Part shown: piece by piece, positions 43,601-56,298 of the stretch
Numbering within the stretch: the first letter of the stretch is position 1
Layout: each line of letters starts with the position of its first letter
Assembly (NCBI GenBank): GCA_930367205.1
Contig: OV884015.1
Coordinates: 78,011,341 to 78,075,340, forward strand
Direction of reading: 5' to 3'
Source: Acanthosoma haemorrhoidale
Taxonomy: Eukaryota > Arthropoda > Insecta > Hemiptera > Acanthosomatidae
DNA: 64,000 nucleotides
Position numbers and translations under genes: made by a program
The notes under the pieces: model-generated
Seen by the model: the letters and a program-made list of their open reading frames with translations, nothing else
Database searches by the model: none
What the model was told of the DNA's origin: nothing

Positions 43601-46135
43601 AATTCCTTATCCAGTCTTCTTTGGAATGCGAATGGTGTTCGCACCCACACTAACGAACTGACAGCACTACTCCACGACAAAAACATCGACGTAGCTCTTA
43701 TTACTAAAACAATACTTACGAGTAGACGACCAATCACCGTTCGACAGTACCGCCTTATCGAACTGATAACCCAGATGGAAGAGCTCATGCAGATACCGCT
43801 GTCATAACTCTATTTCCCATAACATAGTTCTTTTGGCAGCACATGATTACCTTCAATCCACTGCAGTGTCAATCACCACCTTCACTTTTCCCCTTACTCA
43901 AGCATCAGTGTACTGCCCTCCCAATAAATCCATTTCCGATTTCCAAATAATCTCCATTCTAGACTCCATCGAGCATCGTTTCCTTGTGGGTGGGGACTTT
44001 AATGCGAAGCACCAACACTGTGGTCAAAGATCCATGAATACACGAGCACGTGGTTTGCTGTCTGCACTCACACGGAAACATTGCTCCACGATCTCTCCTG
44101 ACACAGCCACATATCGGCCATCAGATCCCAACCGAAATCCCGATCTCCTTGACGTTTTCTTCTACAATAGTTTAGGAACACTAAACTATTCACTACGTGC
44201 CTCGATGACCTCTCCTATGATCATAGTCCTTCATTATTAACTATTTCCCTAAGACTAATTCGCATACTGTCTCCTCCTTAATTTATTAGGGCCCCAATGG
44301 GCTGGGACCACTTCCGCCAGCTTCTCACAGATTCCGTAGACCTCAAAGTGTCCCTGAAAACATCCCAAGACCTAGACGATGCAGTGCATTCTCTCACTAC
44401 TCTGGTCAAGAGATCGGCTTGGGTGGCATCGTCGCCCCATCTTCATCCAAAAATTCACAATAATAATCGTTTACCTCAGCACCTGAAAGATTTAATCAAA
44501 TCCAAACGCCTCTCCAGAGCAGTGTGGCAAAGATCCCGGCATCCTGCCGATCGCCGCTCTTACAATCAGTACTGCATAGTAGTATATAAGCGGCTATTGG
44601 CATCCTTTCGTTCCGATCCCTTCAATTTCCACCTATCCTCTCTGTCTGACAGGGTTAACTCCCTGCGGAATGTAACTAAAAAAATCCTTAAGTATCATCT
44701 TGTTTCACATCCCGTGATGGGTCCTAGAGGGCTTCGGATGGGGATAGGTAGGAGGAATTTGCTGTGCATCTTACCGATACTTTCACGCCTCACCTTTCTC
44801 ATAAAAACTTACCTTACTGAAAATCCCCTGGATATGATCACCTTACTCCTCAAATTCTCAAACAACTTCCTTCTAAAGCCATAATCTTCCTAACTTGCAT
44901 CTATAATTGCATTATCTGAACGGACGAACTTTCCTCTCCTCTGGAAACATTCCATTATTGCCCTATTCGCCAAACCCGGCAAACCACCCAATGACACCTC
45001 ATCTTACCGTCCAATTAGCCTACTCCCTATCCTCTCAAAAATATTTGAGAAACTCCTATAAAAACGTCCACTTCCAATTGTTGAATCCAAAAACTTTTTT
45101 TCTACACACCAGTTTGGTTTCCGTCAACGAAATTCCACTGCTCAACAAGGCCTTCGCGTTGTTTATGACATCTCCTCAGCCCTTGAATCCAAACAGTATT
45201 GCACTGCTGCCTTTCTTGGTATAGCTTTAGCTTTTGTCAGGGTTTGGCCCACAGGTTTGCTCTACAAGCTAAAAAAATGTTTACCACAGACCCTTTTCCT
45301 AATCATACAGTTCTACCTCTCAAACAGCTTCTTCCAAGTTAGTTGTGGTTTAGAATATTCTAACTACTATCCCATAAAATCAGGAGTTCCACAGGACAGT
45401 TTCCTGGGTCCTATCCTCTATATACAACGCTGATGTCCCCTCTACCCCCAATACCTTCTTGGCCACATTTGCAGATGACACTGCAGTCTTGTCATTCAAC
45501 CAAGACCCCGTTATAGCATCCCACAACCTTCAAAAACACCTTGATGAGATCGAGCAACTAATGGCGGATCAAAGTGAATGAAGCAAAATGCTCCCACATT
45601 ACCTTCACGCTCTGTCGCAAGGCTTGTCCACTAGTTTATTTTAATTCTATTCCTTGGCTTGTATCCGAGACAGTCTGGTACTTAGGCTTCCATCACGACA
45701 ATCGACTGACCTTGAACCCACATACGAGACTAAAAAGACAAGAACTAACAGATGCTTTGGAAACCTGTACAGACTACTTCAAAGGATATCCCATCTCTCA
45801 ATAGAAAATAAATTACTAATCTACAAAGTTATACTTAAGCCAATCTGGACATACAGAATAGAGCTATGGGGGACAGCAAAAAGGTGAACATCAAGCGTAT
45901 CCAATCCTTTCAATGAAAAGTCCTGAGAACAATAGTAAATGCCCCTTATTATATCAGCAACAAAACCCTTCATAACGATCTTAACATACACTACATTCTT
46001 GAACTCATCCCTGCAAAGTTTATAATATTCCATAGTAGCCTATTCAACCACCCAATCCCGTAGCACATCCATTGCACTGCACCACTCATCCCTATAACCC
46101 TACTTGGAGACTGAAACGGCAGTGACCTCCTATAA
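43580..46135 (+). pseudogene. LINE ORF2, copy C, many frameshifts
   Basis: Endonuclease pieces at 43,590-44,240 (LLWNANGVRTHTNELTALLH, GGDFNAKHQHCG) and the linker at 44,297-44,700. RT pieces lie at 44,820-45,890, including FRRSTAQQGLRV-like and AGVPQ-like remains and YLGFHHDNRLTLNPH. The catalytic Glu of LITET is Lys (LITKT). At least six frame changes are needed. It is inactive. Confidence 0.82.
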
Positions 46136-46469
46136 ATGTGTGACATTGCGAGTCATGCCAGTTTCTCCAATAATGTCCTTAGCGTCTGTCGCTCTCGCGC
46201 TCTTCGTCAGCCTCCACTGGCTCGTATCCGGTGATGCGGCTGACGGAGGAGCGTGGGGGGTTTCTAAGACTCCTCTTCCTCTTTCGCATACGAGGAAGGA
46301 AGCGGATACAAAAATGTGGATTTGGGAGGCTTCTGTCTGGGCTGTTGGTAAATATTGCTTGATTGAGCGAGTGAATGATGAATAGTAAATATGGTATGAA
46401 TGAGAACATTTATCTCAATTACTTATTTCCTAATAAGGCAGATTGTAATTTTAGCACAATAATATATAT
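46136..46469 (+). other. 3' UTR and tail of LINE copy C
   Basis: Contains the family's 3' segments GGAGGAGCGTGGGGGGTTTC, ATGTGGATTTGGGAGG, GGTATGAATGAGAACATTTA and GATTGTAATTTTAGCACAAT, and ends in an AT-rich tail. Confidence 0.8.
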
Positions 46470-46477
46470 TAGCTGAA

Positions 46478-47775
46478 GTACCAATTCGTGCGTGGTGAAG
46501 GACGCGAAAAATCAAAAGAATAATTTTCAAATCGGCATTTTGGATGTTTCAAATAGGATTTCCCCCCCCCCCCCACTAAGCTCTCTAGTTAGAAATTCAG
46601 GATGAGGGAAAAATAGGAGTTTAATAAATAGCAACTTCTAGTTACCGGGAAAATTCAATTATGTGAGAAATCACATCATGATGATGGTTTTATGTTGTTT
46701 AAATAAATAATAAACGTGGATGTGAATCCTAAATAAATTACTAATGCTTGCTCTAAATTTTTTTGTGACAAGTTCTGGATACACACTGTCAATCACATAT
46801 ATACGATGAAGGGCCATTAACTAATTACTTAATTGGTAATTGATAAATGTTCCATGCTCTATGGTCTAGAGGTAGCTTTCAATTTAAATTTACCATGTTT
46901 TGATTAGTTTGCCATTAAGTAAATTATAATTACTGTCAATTATTTTGTTTGGTAAGTTTAAAAAAAGGCTGGTAAATTTTAAAAGCTTCACGTGGACTTA
47001 ATAAAACACTGAGATAAATGTTAAAAGTCATTATTATTATATAAGTCATATTAATCATTATTATTCTGTTAATTCATTTTAATTTATTACATCAATATTC
47101 CAAGCTCTCCCCTCTATATAATTTCTATGTTTTATTTATTATTTTTTTTTCCATCTAATTTTTATTGTAATTATTTTGGCGTTGGTTCCTTGTAGTCGTC
47201 TCATCTATACATAGCAGGTAGTATTATACATAATATGTATAATACAATACTGTACATATTATGTACGGAATATTTATCAAATCTGTGTAATGTTAAGTAT
47301 TTATTTTCTTTTTTGTCAGCTAGAGATTTTTATTTTGTTTCTTCTTGTTATTCTGTTATTGTTTATTCTTGTTGGTCCCAGAATAAAGTGCTTTTTCATT
47401 TCATTTTAAAAGTATTTAATTGATTTGTTCGAAGTCAAATATTCGTAAACGAGCAGAGTAAGATGAAACACTATGACTTATTAATGTATTTAATTTATTT
47501 GTCCAACCAATTCAATGTTTAGAGGGCCAATAGTCATTAAAATTGTGTAATGAAGGATTTGAAACTAATAAATGGGGAGAAAAAGAGGGATAATTCATTA
47601 TCTTTATGAGGGGCTGAGAATGGAATATCTCGTAAAAGTAATTAGAAATGCGGTATCAAACAGAGAAGGAGTGGGGTGGGTGGGAAATGGAACTAGCTGG
47701 TTGGGGTAAGGATACCTTTCCTACCTACCCAAAGGTATTTTCTGAAATGAAAGAGGAAGCTGTTAAGGTTTTGAA
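46478..47775. other. Non-coding, with palindromes
   Basis: AT-rich. A poly-C run lies near 46,563-46,574. Twin palindromes are at 47,221-47,245 and 47,252-47,266. No gene. Confidence 0.4.
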
Positions 47776-47900
47776 TCCAAGAATATATTTATGTTTATGC
47801 TTTTACTTTTCGGGATTTGAACCCAGATTCTTCACATCGTGAAACAGTGAGAGACCTGCCAATAATTGTTGGCTCGTGTAATTATTAAACTACCAGGTTT
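47776..47900 (-). repeat. Possible tRNA-derived SINE head
   Basis: Minus strand: GGGTTCAAATCCCG is a good Pol III B box (GGTTCRANNCC). About 33 bases upstream, TTGGCAGGTCTC is a weak A box, separated by an anticodon-arm-like TGTTTCACGATGTGAAGA. It does not form a complete tRNA cloverleaf. Confidence 0.35.
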
Positions 47901-47930
47901 ATCATAGCCACAATGGTCGTTTATGCCCAA

Positions 47931-48485
47931 CTATTCTAATTGAGCAGTGTGTAACTTTTGAAAATTTCCTAGGACACAGACGACTTCTATGCGCGAGAGG
48001 GCATCCGCCACTACGTTGTCATCAGACTTACAATAGCGAATATCTGTCGTGAATTGTGCTATGTAATTCAGATATCGCAAACGTCTTGGCCAACAAGTGT
48101 CACTTTGCTGGGCCATGGGGTGTGTGAGCGGCTTGTGGTCTGTGTATATGATAATCTCCCGCGCTTCGAGAAGCTGTTGAAAATATTTGCCTGCTTCGTA
48201 AATAGCTAATAGCTCTCTATCGAAGGCGCTGTATTTCGACTGAGCGCGACTGAAGAAGCTGATGGGTCATAGCGCGCCACCCTCCATCTGTTCTAGTGCT
48301 GCACACATTGCTGTGTCACTAGCGTCAGTGGCTAGGATAAGCTGCCCGTCTGTTGATTGGTGAGCGAGATGGAGATGGTGATTGGAGATGGGTGGCGTTT
48401 CCTAGAGTCCTGTGGGTTTCCTCGAAAGCGCTAGCAGCTTCTTCGGTCCAGTTGATGATGGTACGGTCATTTTTCTTGGCCCCTT
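47931..48485 (-). pseudogene. RNase H domain remnant of CsRn1-type Pol
   Basis: Minus strand, in shifting frames: IINWTEEAASAFEETHRTLG, then AQSKYSAFDRELLAIYEAG, IIYTDHKPLTH, LRYLNYIAQFTTDIRYCKS and NVVADALSRIE. This is the end of RT/RNase H in this clade. It joins the gag remnant at about 48,490 by a deletion that removed protease and RT. It stops at 47,931. Confidence 0.82.
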
Positions 48486-48489
48486 GACC

Positions 48490-48970
48490 ATGGTGGCATC
48501 TAGTTTCCCGCTGGTGGGGTAGTGTCGTCGATCCGCCTACAGGGCCTGTGACACCGATATGCATGCTTACCGTATCTGTTATGGTAGAAGTATAAGCCCT
48601 TATTGTTAGATTCAGTAGTTGGTTTTGGCCGGTATCGCTGCGCGGACCTGTTTTCTTCTCGCCTGCTCATTGAATTGGCCAGCACGGTCACTTATTGGGT
48701 GAGCTGTGCGATGGCTGTCTGGCAGTCACAGCTGGAGTGTGGCAGGCTGGCTTTGGGAGTCGACGTGGACTGGACTGTATGGATTGCGGTAGCTGAACTC
48801 AAGTCCATGATTTTGTCCGCTATTGTTGTCAGTTTGATAATTTCTCCCCGTTTTGCGATGCCAGTATGTTGCTGACCCTGTCTGGCAAAGCGCGTAGCCA
48901 GAACGTACGATTGACGTCCTCAGAGGTCGTGGTCCTGCCAGTGTCTGCATCTGGCGCAGAAGATGTGTCG
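48490..48970 (-). pseudogene. CsRn1-type Gag remnant
   Basis: Read across frames on the minus strand: FWLRALPDRVSNILASQNGE, LTTIADKIMDL, CDCQTAIAQLTQ and VLANSMSR, then LYFYHNRYGKHAYRCHRPC. The last is the clade's CFYHxxFGxxAxxCxxPC box with its first Cys changed to Tyr. Several stops and shifts interrupt it. Confidence 0.75.
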
Positions 48971-48986
48971 GTTTCCGGTCTCCAAG

Positions 48987-49552
48987 GTGTGTCTTTCCAA
49001 TAAACGGATCAGGTGTCTGTCTCTCCGGCTGCTAGTTTTAGCGAGACGAAGGCAGAGAATCCCACTAGGAGAGTGTGGGGTCTGACAAGGCCGGACTAAA
49101 ACATAGCGAGGTTAGGAAGAGAGGTCCAGAGGTTTTCTCCAGAAGTCTTGAAAAATCAGTGCAGCCGCAATTCCGCCAGTTACAGAGCCGTTGTTAAAAT
49201 GATTTACTGGCAAAAATACGGGTCTATTTATACTTGGGGACCCTCGTTAGTACCCAATCATGTGCCTTGTTATTGTACCCAATGAGATCCCAGTATGCGG
49301 TGGCCCTTTGTTCTCGTAGTGACTCAGGCCTCGTCTGGGTCGTTTGCTACCTGCACTGGGTAAGGGTTTCCAGCCTCTAACTAGTTTATTTGCAGCTGAA
49401 TCTTTTATTGTTTACAACATTTACGATGACTTATGGTTTGGTAATGGTATTTACATTTGTTTAAATTATTTTACAACACATTATAACCAATTTACAATAT
49501 ATATGCAATAAAGTATAGGGTGATTTATCTTATGTAGTTAGCGTTTGCTACA
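48987..49552 (-). repeat. 5' LTR of the CsRn1-type element
   Basis: Starts TGTAGCAAACGCTAAC on the minus strand and ends before CTTGGAGACCGGAAACC, a possible primer-site relic. TATAAATAG lies at 49,232-49,224. It matches the other LTR, with several indels. Confidence 0.75.
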
Positions 49553-49775
49553 AAGATTAACAAAAAAAATATGAGAAATGCGTGGATTTTAGAGAAAGTG
49601 GTTTAGCCCAAAACTTAAATTTTAATAGTTTTTGTATGAACTCGATTGGAGTAGCATACTGAAGAATGTAGTGCTATGAACACGATACAAATACCTTTGA
49701 AGTTTAAATGTCTGTCTATGTCGAACATTCGAATCGTCTATCTTATCCATCCAGTGTAGTCTTCTAAATAATTAC

Positions 49776-50492
49776 GTTTTTGAAGAAAATACAACTAATT
49801 TAAGAACGTGAATTCAATAAGCATGTTCAAAGGTTTTTTTTAAATACTCCCTATGAAGACAATAACTTTGCCCAATTCCTGTATTGATAATAATAAAAAT
49901 CATCCAAACGATTTAAAATATATGCACTTTTACAAAAAAGAGGATTTATTATCACTGAAAATATAAATACCATTATACTTCTATTTTTATGAGTTTTCTA
50001 AACTTTGAATTTTTCCAATATAAATAATTAATGTTTTCAAAATGAATGATAACTGATAAAACAATTTCTTTAAATTAAACAATATTTATAAAGTAAAATC
50101 GAATATTTGAACTAAAATTATGTTATTAAATTATACGTGGTTTGGTGAATGATTAATTTAAAGGAATAGACCAAAACCTTGAATAAATCAGGCAGGAGGA
50201 AGCCATTACACATAAGTAGTTTTGAAGATGGTGTAATCGATTCAAACTGTAAACGACATTTAACATAAAACCTCTTTCTATTGTTTTTGAAGAAAATGCA
50301 ACTAATTTTGGAACGTGATTCCAAAAAGCAGGTAGTTTTTTTTTTTGAATATACACTATGAAATCGATAACTTTGCTTGATTCTTGGAAGCAAGTAATAA
50401 TAAAATAAATTAATAATAACATTAGAATAAAACGATGTCTTTAAATTAAATAATATTCATAAAGTAAATTTGAATGTTTGAACTAAAATTAT
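49776..50492. repeat. Diverged local duplication
   Basis: 49,776-50,123 and 50,284-50,492 share GTTTTTGAAGAAAATRCAAC, GATAACTTTGC, CTTTAAATTAAAYAATATT and TTTGAACTAAAATTAT. The second copy lacks about 135 bases. No coding content. Confidence 0.6.
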
Positions 50493-51939
50493 TATTATCA
50501 TGATTTTCTTTTTGCATGTGTAGGCCATCCCAAGACAGAATTTGAAAGCAGCCGTACAGTGATTCAGGACTTCTCAATTCGTGATATTTTTGTTCAAGTA
50601 TATCCTGCTCTTAGCTTTCATATCCTCACCTATATACCTTCATATTTCTTTTTATTTTCCTTCCTTGTCCAATGCAGTTCACTCGGTAATTGGCTTGTAC
50701 CATCACCATTTCGCAATAAAATGGAATAAGCATGACTGTATTATTGATTGCATCAAATTTGTATTCACAGCATCTTGGATCCTATCAGTCAAGATACTGT
50801 GTCAAGTCACGTTTTTGATACAGCTATTTCTAACTTCTGTCAAATATGTTTGAGTTTCTGTTTGGGAAAAAAGAGTCGTAATTAGTCGTATTTCGCAAGT
50901 GCTGATTTATGAAAAAGTAGTCCTCCAGTTTAGTTAAACGTATTATGAAATCGAACAGATCATAATAAAATACAAACTTTTGTATTACTTAAATGGCTTG
51001 AACGCAATTCTGTGACTAGCTCATTCTTGTCGCTTTACTTTTGTATAATGTCTTCACACTCGTGATAATTGCCACGCACCACGGTTTAATTACGTTAGAG
51101 AGAATTCTAAATGAGATTAATGTCAGGGCATCACACTTCATCTCACATACAGCGCCATCAAAGCTGGAACTACAAACGGTACATTTTACTCAAGGCTGGC
51201 TGATAAATGACATTCATAAAGAGTTTAGAGGCAAGTGTTTAAACAGACATTCCCCCTCGACTTTGCACGTTTAGTTGAAGGATGACTGAACTTTCTCGCA
51301 AAGTACTTTCATCTCAAATAATTCCAAAATCTACCTCCGTAAAGATGAAATCGGAACTGCCTTCCTTAGGCACTTTTTTACGGGGAATAATATCGTGCAC
51401 TGATGACATTATGACGATAACGCTGAATTTATTATAGCCTGGGATTCAATTTTGTAATGGTGGTTTAAAACTTTAGTGGCCCAGATCTACAGATAAATAC
51501 AGATCTTAAAACACCTCAATTTCAAACTAAACTTTAATTTTTAAGCGTCAATAAATTTTATAAATCAATGTCAAAGATAATTGGTGAAATCTTTTCATGA
51601 AAGACCCTATGTGACGTGAAGCTTAAGTATCTCGTTGGAGAAGCGTGTCCAATCCCAACGCCCCTTAAGAATAGAACAATTGTGGCAGCCTACATATAGC
51701 TAGTCCTTAGACAACATGGTATTCCTGCCTATTAAAAAATATCACACTATTGACTACTACATAGTCTGAACTACCAAAGTCGATAATGCTAACCATAATA
51801 ATTATGGTTTTTGTAAATGCATCTAAAAATTGAAGCTATTTATGTATTAAGTTAAAATATCAACAGTTCACTTAATGAGGTTTTTCAGGCTGCAGTCTCT
51901 ATGTGATGTTCAGTGTCTCTGTGTCAAACATGGGTTAGA
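50493..51939. other. Non-coding, nothing recognised
   Basis: Short frames only (for example 50,581-50,853 and 51,041-51,274); neither resembles a known family. Confidence 0.35.
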
Positions 51940-52185
51940 GCCACAGACGCTCAAGACATGATTGGAGAAACTGGCGATAGTCAGGACTCTACCTTTCACG
52001 TATTTATAGCAGGCGACGAAGCCCACCAGTGCTTTAGTCTCCGAGGAGGATTATAGGGATGTGTGGCGCAATGTAATGACTGATAGGGAAAAAGGGGGGT
52101 GGTTGGATAGGTTTCGATGGAATTTCATAAACTTGGAAGGCATGTGTTCAAGACTGTAGGGTATATTAAGATCGTTAAGAAAGAT
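51940..52185 (-). mobile_element. LINE fragment, copy F
   Basis: Internal part of the copy A family on the minus strand (end of ORF2 and start of the 3' UTR), recognised by GGGTGGTTGGATAGG, AAACTTGGAAGG and GGGTATATTAAGATCGTTA. Both ends are missing. Confidence 0.82.
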
Positions 52186-53702
52186 TCAGACTCTGAATAA
52201 ATAAATTGTTGTATAATTTCATAGAATACTATAAAATATTATTATAGATATATTATTATACTATTGCAATGTTATATTACTGTGGTTATAATTTAATATT
52301 ACTACATTATATATTACAATTAGATTAGTAGTAATATACCAGTATTACATACAATATAACTTTAGCTGTATAGCCTATTATTAATCCATTTTTACATCGT
52401 TGTTGAGTTAAAATCAATTAATACAAATTTTTGCTTGAAAATAACTAGTGGCTAATGGTTTTTGCCCCTTATCCCCTGGAGCTCTCTCCTACAGGAATAA
52501 AGTAACTTTTTTTGAACAGTGCATGGGTTGCATAAACAAGAATATATCGAAGTTAAAAGGTTATGCTTTGCAAGTTATGCATTCATAACTATTATAAGCT
52601 ATTGTTATACCATGATTTACTCAAAAACATACCATATCCTGTAATCGTACAGAAAATAACATAATATACTATAGTAGTTAAAATTTAGCAGCGAAAGAAC
52701 TAACTAAAATAATGAAGAAGTTTTTAATAAAAGGTTTTGAAGAATGATCCAGCAATAATTTAACTAAAGAAATCAAGAAAGCAATTCCTGGAAAGGAAAG
52801 AGGCTTTAGGTATAGATCATATCGTCGAAATGAAAATTATGTTAATGGTATGGTATTATTAAACGGTGAATACTCAGAAATTGCTAAAAAAAAACAACTT
52901 TTAAATATTGGCGGAGGGTTTTAAATTTTTGGATGGTCGGAAAAGAGTTTCAACGAAAGCTTCCCTTCACTTTAATTTATTTGGAGACGTTGATGACTGA
53001 AATATCTGTTTAATTTGCCACACTCTCCGCTAGAAAGGGGGCCGCCCTCCTCTCAAAAGAAACAAAAAAAAAAAACGGAAATAACGCTAATTGTTTGTTT
53101 TAGAGAACACCCACTACTATGGACCATATGCTTGCTGTCTGTACACAGCATCATTTGGAAGTGAGAGCAGAAACATTTGCTGAGTTAGCAGGGACTCGTT
53201 TGTAGTTCTAACACAAAACTATCCTTAACTAGAACGAGGCATTGTATCTTTTATTAGGAAGGGTTTGTTTTCCTGTTCTAACGTGTGCTATTCCAACTAG
53301 AAAAGTTACATCACAAATCTAGTATGTTTCAGTGAACAGTTTTAATCAGCACAATAGTTTTAAGTGGTATTTGTCGAGCACGAAGCGGGGAGGGGACTTC
53401 GCTATTAGATAATTACAGACAGGTAGTCATTCGTAATATCTGCTGTGCTTGTAAAGCTGTACAGTGGTAGTGATCCTAAAAATATATAATGCATCTGAAA
53501 TAAAAAAAAAAAAAACTTTATTACCACTTAAAAGTATCGTTGTACTTGACAATAACCAAAATCATGATTATAAATGATTTGATTACTCAAATAAATGTAA
53601 AGAAAATCTCCTGTGTTAATCAAACATATAAATTATAATTTAAAGGTATTGTAAAGAAATAACTTTTCAGATCAAAAAATGTTATAGGGCTGTAGTTGCT
53701 AC
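52186..53702. other. Non-coding, nothing recognised
   Basis: AT-rich. 53,095-53,210 has a splice-acceptor-like TTTTAGAG and a short frame, but nothing that I can support as a gene. Confidence 0.35.
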
Positions 53703-53910
53703 CAATCCTTTTCTATAATAGTAAATGCCCCTTATTACGTCAGCAACAAAACCATTCATAACGATCTTAATATACCCTACATTCGCGAACTCATCCCTTC
53801 CAAGTTCGTGATATTCCATAGTACCCTATTCAACCACCCTAATCCTGTAGCATAGTCATTGCACTGCACCACTCATTCAGGAAGATTATCCTCGGAGACT
53901 GAAATATTTT
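53703..53910 (+). mobile_element. LINE fragment, copy G
   Basis: Plus-strand end of ORF2: AATAGTAAATGCCCCTTATTA, AACGATCTTAATATACCCTA, CAACCACCCTAATCCTGTAG and CTCGGAGACTGAAA. Truncated on both sides. Confidence 0.82.
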
Positions 53911-54979
53911 AGTTATTTAAAATTTATTTTGTAAAAGCTGTTTGTTTTCAGTGAGCTAGATATATATATATATTTGTGAAACAAATACCCAGTAGTTATT
54001 AATTTAAGTAATAGTTATAATTTAAATTATACTTGATACAACTACAGGAAATCCCCTGATAGAGCAGACTTGATTTTTAAAAACTAAATCATAGTGTAAT
54101 TATGTCAATTAATTAATTAATGTTTTACCTGTGATCCTTGGATCAACATTTTCATAGGTTTAAGTACAAATACATCTCAAATTGATGTACACAACTCACA
54201 TTGTCATAAATTGTATTTATATTTTCAATTAAAATAGTAGATTAATCTGTAACCAACAAATACCGTGATCTGAGGTGATCCTATATAGATTTCTGTACTA
54301 TCGATTGGTTTTGGAATACCCGATAACTTTATTTAATCTCGTCACGTATAAAATGTTCGGTTTGAAACCGACGTATCTTGAGTGCTGAGAAGTTTGTTTG
54401 CTTGTAGTATTACTCTTTGGTGATTATCCTTACGGGTTGGGTCCGTGGGTCCTGTTTAATAATTTGGATAGTTCGTTTGTTTCTGAGAGGAATACATATC
54501 GTCCAATAAGCTTTATCTGTCGACTAAAGCATCTGTTCCGTGTACCTCGATATAAAATACTCCAAGATAGAATCTTAAGTTACATGCGCTGTTGGAAATG
54601 TACTGTGGTCCGTTGTTGAGGCGCACTTTTGAGCTTTTACTCGACGATAATAGTCTAGGTCAAATTAATCACGTAGAAACCACCCAAAGAAGTCCCCCAA
54701 TTCCGTAAAGTAGCCCATGGTATTTTACTGCGCTCAAAGCTAAATTGCACGTGTAGGAATGTTCCTAGACTGTATTGCCTTTTTTCAAAACCAATGGCAA
54801 CATCATGTTCTACTCGATGGCTCCGTTGGGAACACAAATCGGTGATCATGTTAGTAATCCATTGCATAACACCTCATGAAGAGATAAGCTGACTAAAGGT
54901 TGTCACCGTAGTCGGTAGGTGGTGCTAGCGTGTTCAACACAAGTGGTTACCTCTCAATCTTAAATTAGATCTTCTTAAT
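53911..54979. other. Non-coding, nothing recognised
   Basis: Includes a (TA)n run near 53,960 and short frames at 54,398-54,619 (+) and 54,655-54,867 (-) without family resemblance. Confidence 0.35.
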
Positions 54980-55125
54980 CGGATCGACTATCAAGTTGCT
55001 ACTCATTTACCCTCATGAGGCTGAAACAACACCTCCCATACCTCGAAGGAAATTTCCTAGTGTGAGCCGTGGATCAAGCCCGGGTCTCTGGAGTTAACAG
55101 TTACCATGCCCACCATTTCCAAGGT
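54980..55125 (-). repeat. Probable tRNA-derived SINE
   Basis: Minus strand: an A-box-like GGTGGGCATGG and, about 35 bases on, GACCCGGGCTTGATCC, close to a B box (GGTTCGANNCC). The segment AACTGTTAACTCCAGAGACC between them resembles an anticodon stem. The body continues left to about 54,980. No second copy is in the window. Confidence 0.4.
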
Positions 55126-56284
55126 TTGCAACCATTAATAATAGTTCTAGTAAGTTCAAACTGTTTTGTCAGCACTGTGAGTTAATTTAGTTTTGTCAAA
55201 TCACATTAAAAATATTAATTATTTTGGAGGCTGAAGGTTTTCCATAAACGTATCTTGTTGACTCGAGTGACGTGAGTTTGATTTCAATTTGAGAGTAGTT
55301 GAGCTGTTTATTGACCAGACAGAATAACACCAGACAGAATAGTAAGACATATTGATGGCTTATTTCAGAGAAGTGCTCAGTGACATTTTGGGAGACATAA
55401 AAGTGCAAAGTGCATAAAACTTAGTTCTCATTGGCGTTAAAGGCAAAATTATTTTAACAAATTATGTTATACCTAAACTTGCCCAAACAGAAAATATAAT
55501 TGGGAACTTTTAAGTTTTCTAAATGAAAAAAATTTCCATTGTATTTTTCCGAAAACCAGTTTCGATGTATTTAGCACTTTTGTGAAGTAAACTATCGATA
55601 AGAGTGCTAGGAAAGATTGTCAATTTTTATGCAAAGTGTTTAAAATCTATAGTGTTTTTTTTATATTTCAACCATAAGAGTAATTGACGCCCACCTTCAG
55701 TGTTTAGAAAATCCGATCAACGGTATGAGGTTTCTGGATTTAAGTTAAAAGGCAAGCATTGCCTACCCTCACTAGGGGGGAAAGAAGGCATTAAAAGCGA
55801 TTTGAAAGAAAAGATGTATCGTCACGTTATTATTTATTTTACAAGGGTTGAAATTCGAGCTACCCCCCCCCCCCCCAGTGCAGACCTAGACTCTAAAACG
55901 TATTTTACAAACAAAAGGGTGGCAAAGGACGGCTGAGTCCTTTAGGAATTGCTTAAAATTCATTACACTGCTTTGGTATTCATATTACCAGGCACCTGAC
56001 TTGATGTGTTCCCTATGTTCGCGAGTACTTCAACGTACTTCTTATGGATAGTCAGTGCTGTCGTCCATAGATGTATGTTTGTACTTTTATCGGGTTTAGT
56101 ATTACACTTTTTATACTCAAAATAGTCCAGACATTTTTACTGTTAGAACACGACTAGAGTTCTTTTTTAAAAAATCTCTTAGTCATACGGAATTTATTGT
56201 TGAAAAAACGTGTAATCTGGCATTTAATTATACTCGGTCGACAAGATGAAAATTTCAATTACTTGTCCTTGGTTCTTAACTTAT
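55126..56284. other. Non-coding, nothing recognised
   Basis: A poly-C run lies at 55,864-55,877. No gene. Confidence 0.35.
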
Positions 56285-56298
56285 TGTGCAACTTATTG

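Larger units (their letters stand above)
42064..46469 (+). mobile_element. LINE copy C, near full length but decayed
   Basis: Has a 5' region, ORF1, ORF2, 3' UTR and AT-rich tail in the order of copy A, about 4.4 kb. A possible 8-bp duplication, TAGCTGAA, is at 42,056-42,063 and 46,470-46,477, so the limits are tentative. It holds the only 5' sequence of the family in this window. Confidence 0.8.
47925..49552 (-). mobile_element. CsRn1/Kabuki-type gypsy element, internally deleted
   Basis: Minus strand order: 5' LTR (49,552-48,987), gag remnant, then directly RNase H, then truncation. Protease, RT, integrase and the 3' LTR are missing. The LTR is homologous to 23,738-24,346. The CHCC-type gag motif identifies the clade. 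Confidence 0.82.

Noticed and set aside
46561..46576. Poly-C runs here and at 19,690 and 55,864 as functional sites
   Set aside because: Simple homopolymers, prone to sequencing error; no surrounding structure.
50581..50853. 90-codon hydrophobic frame
   Set aside because: Phe/Ile-rich as expected from AT-rich DNA; no gene context.
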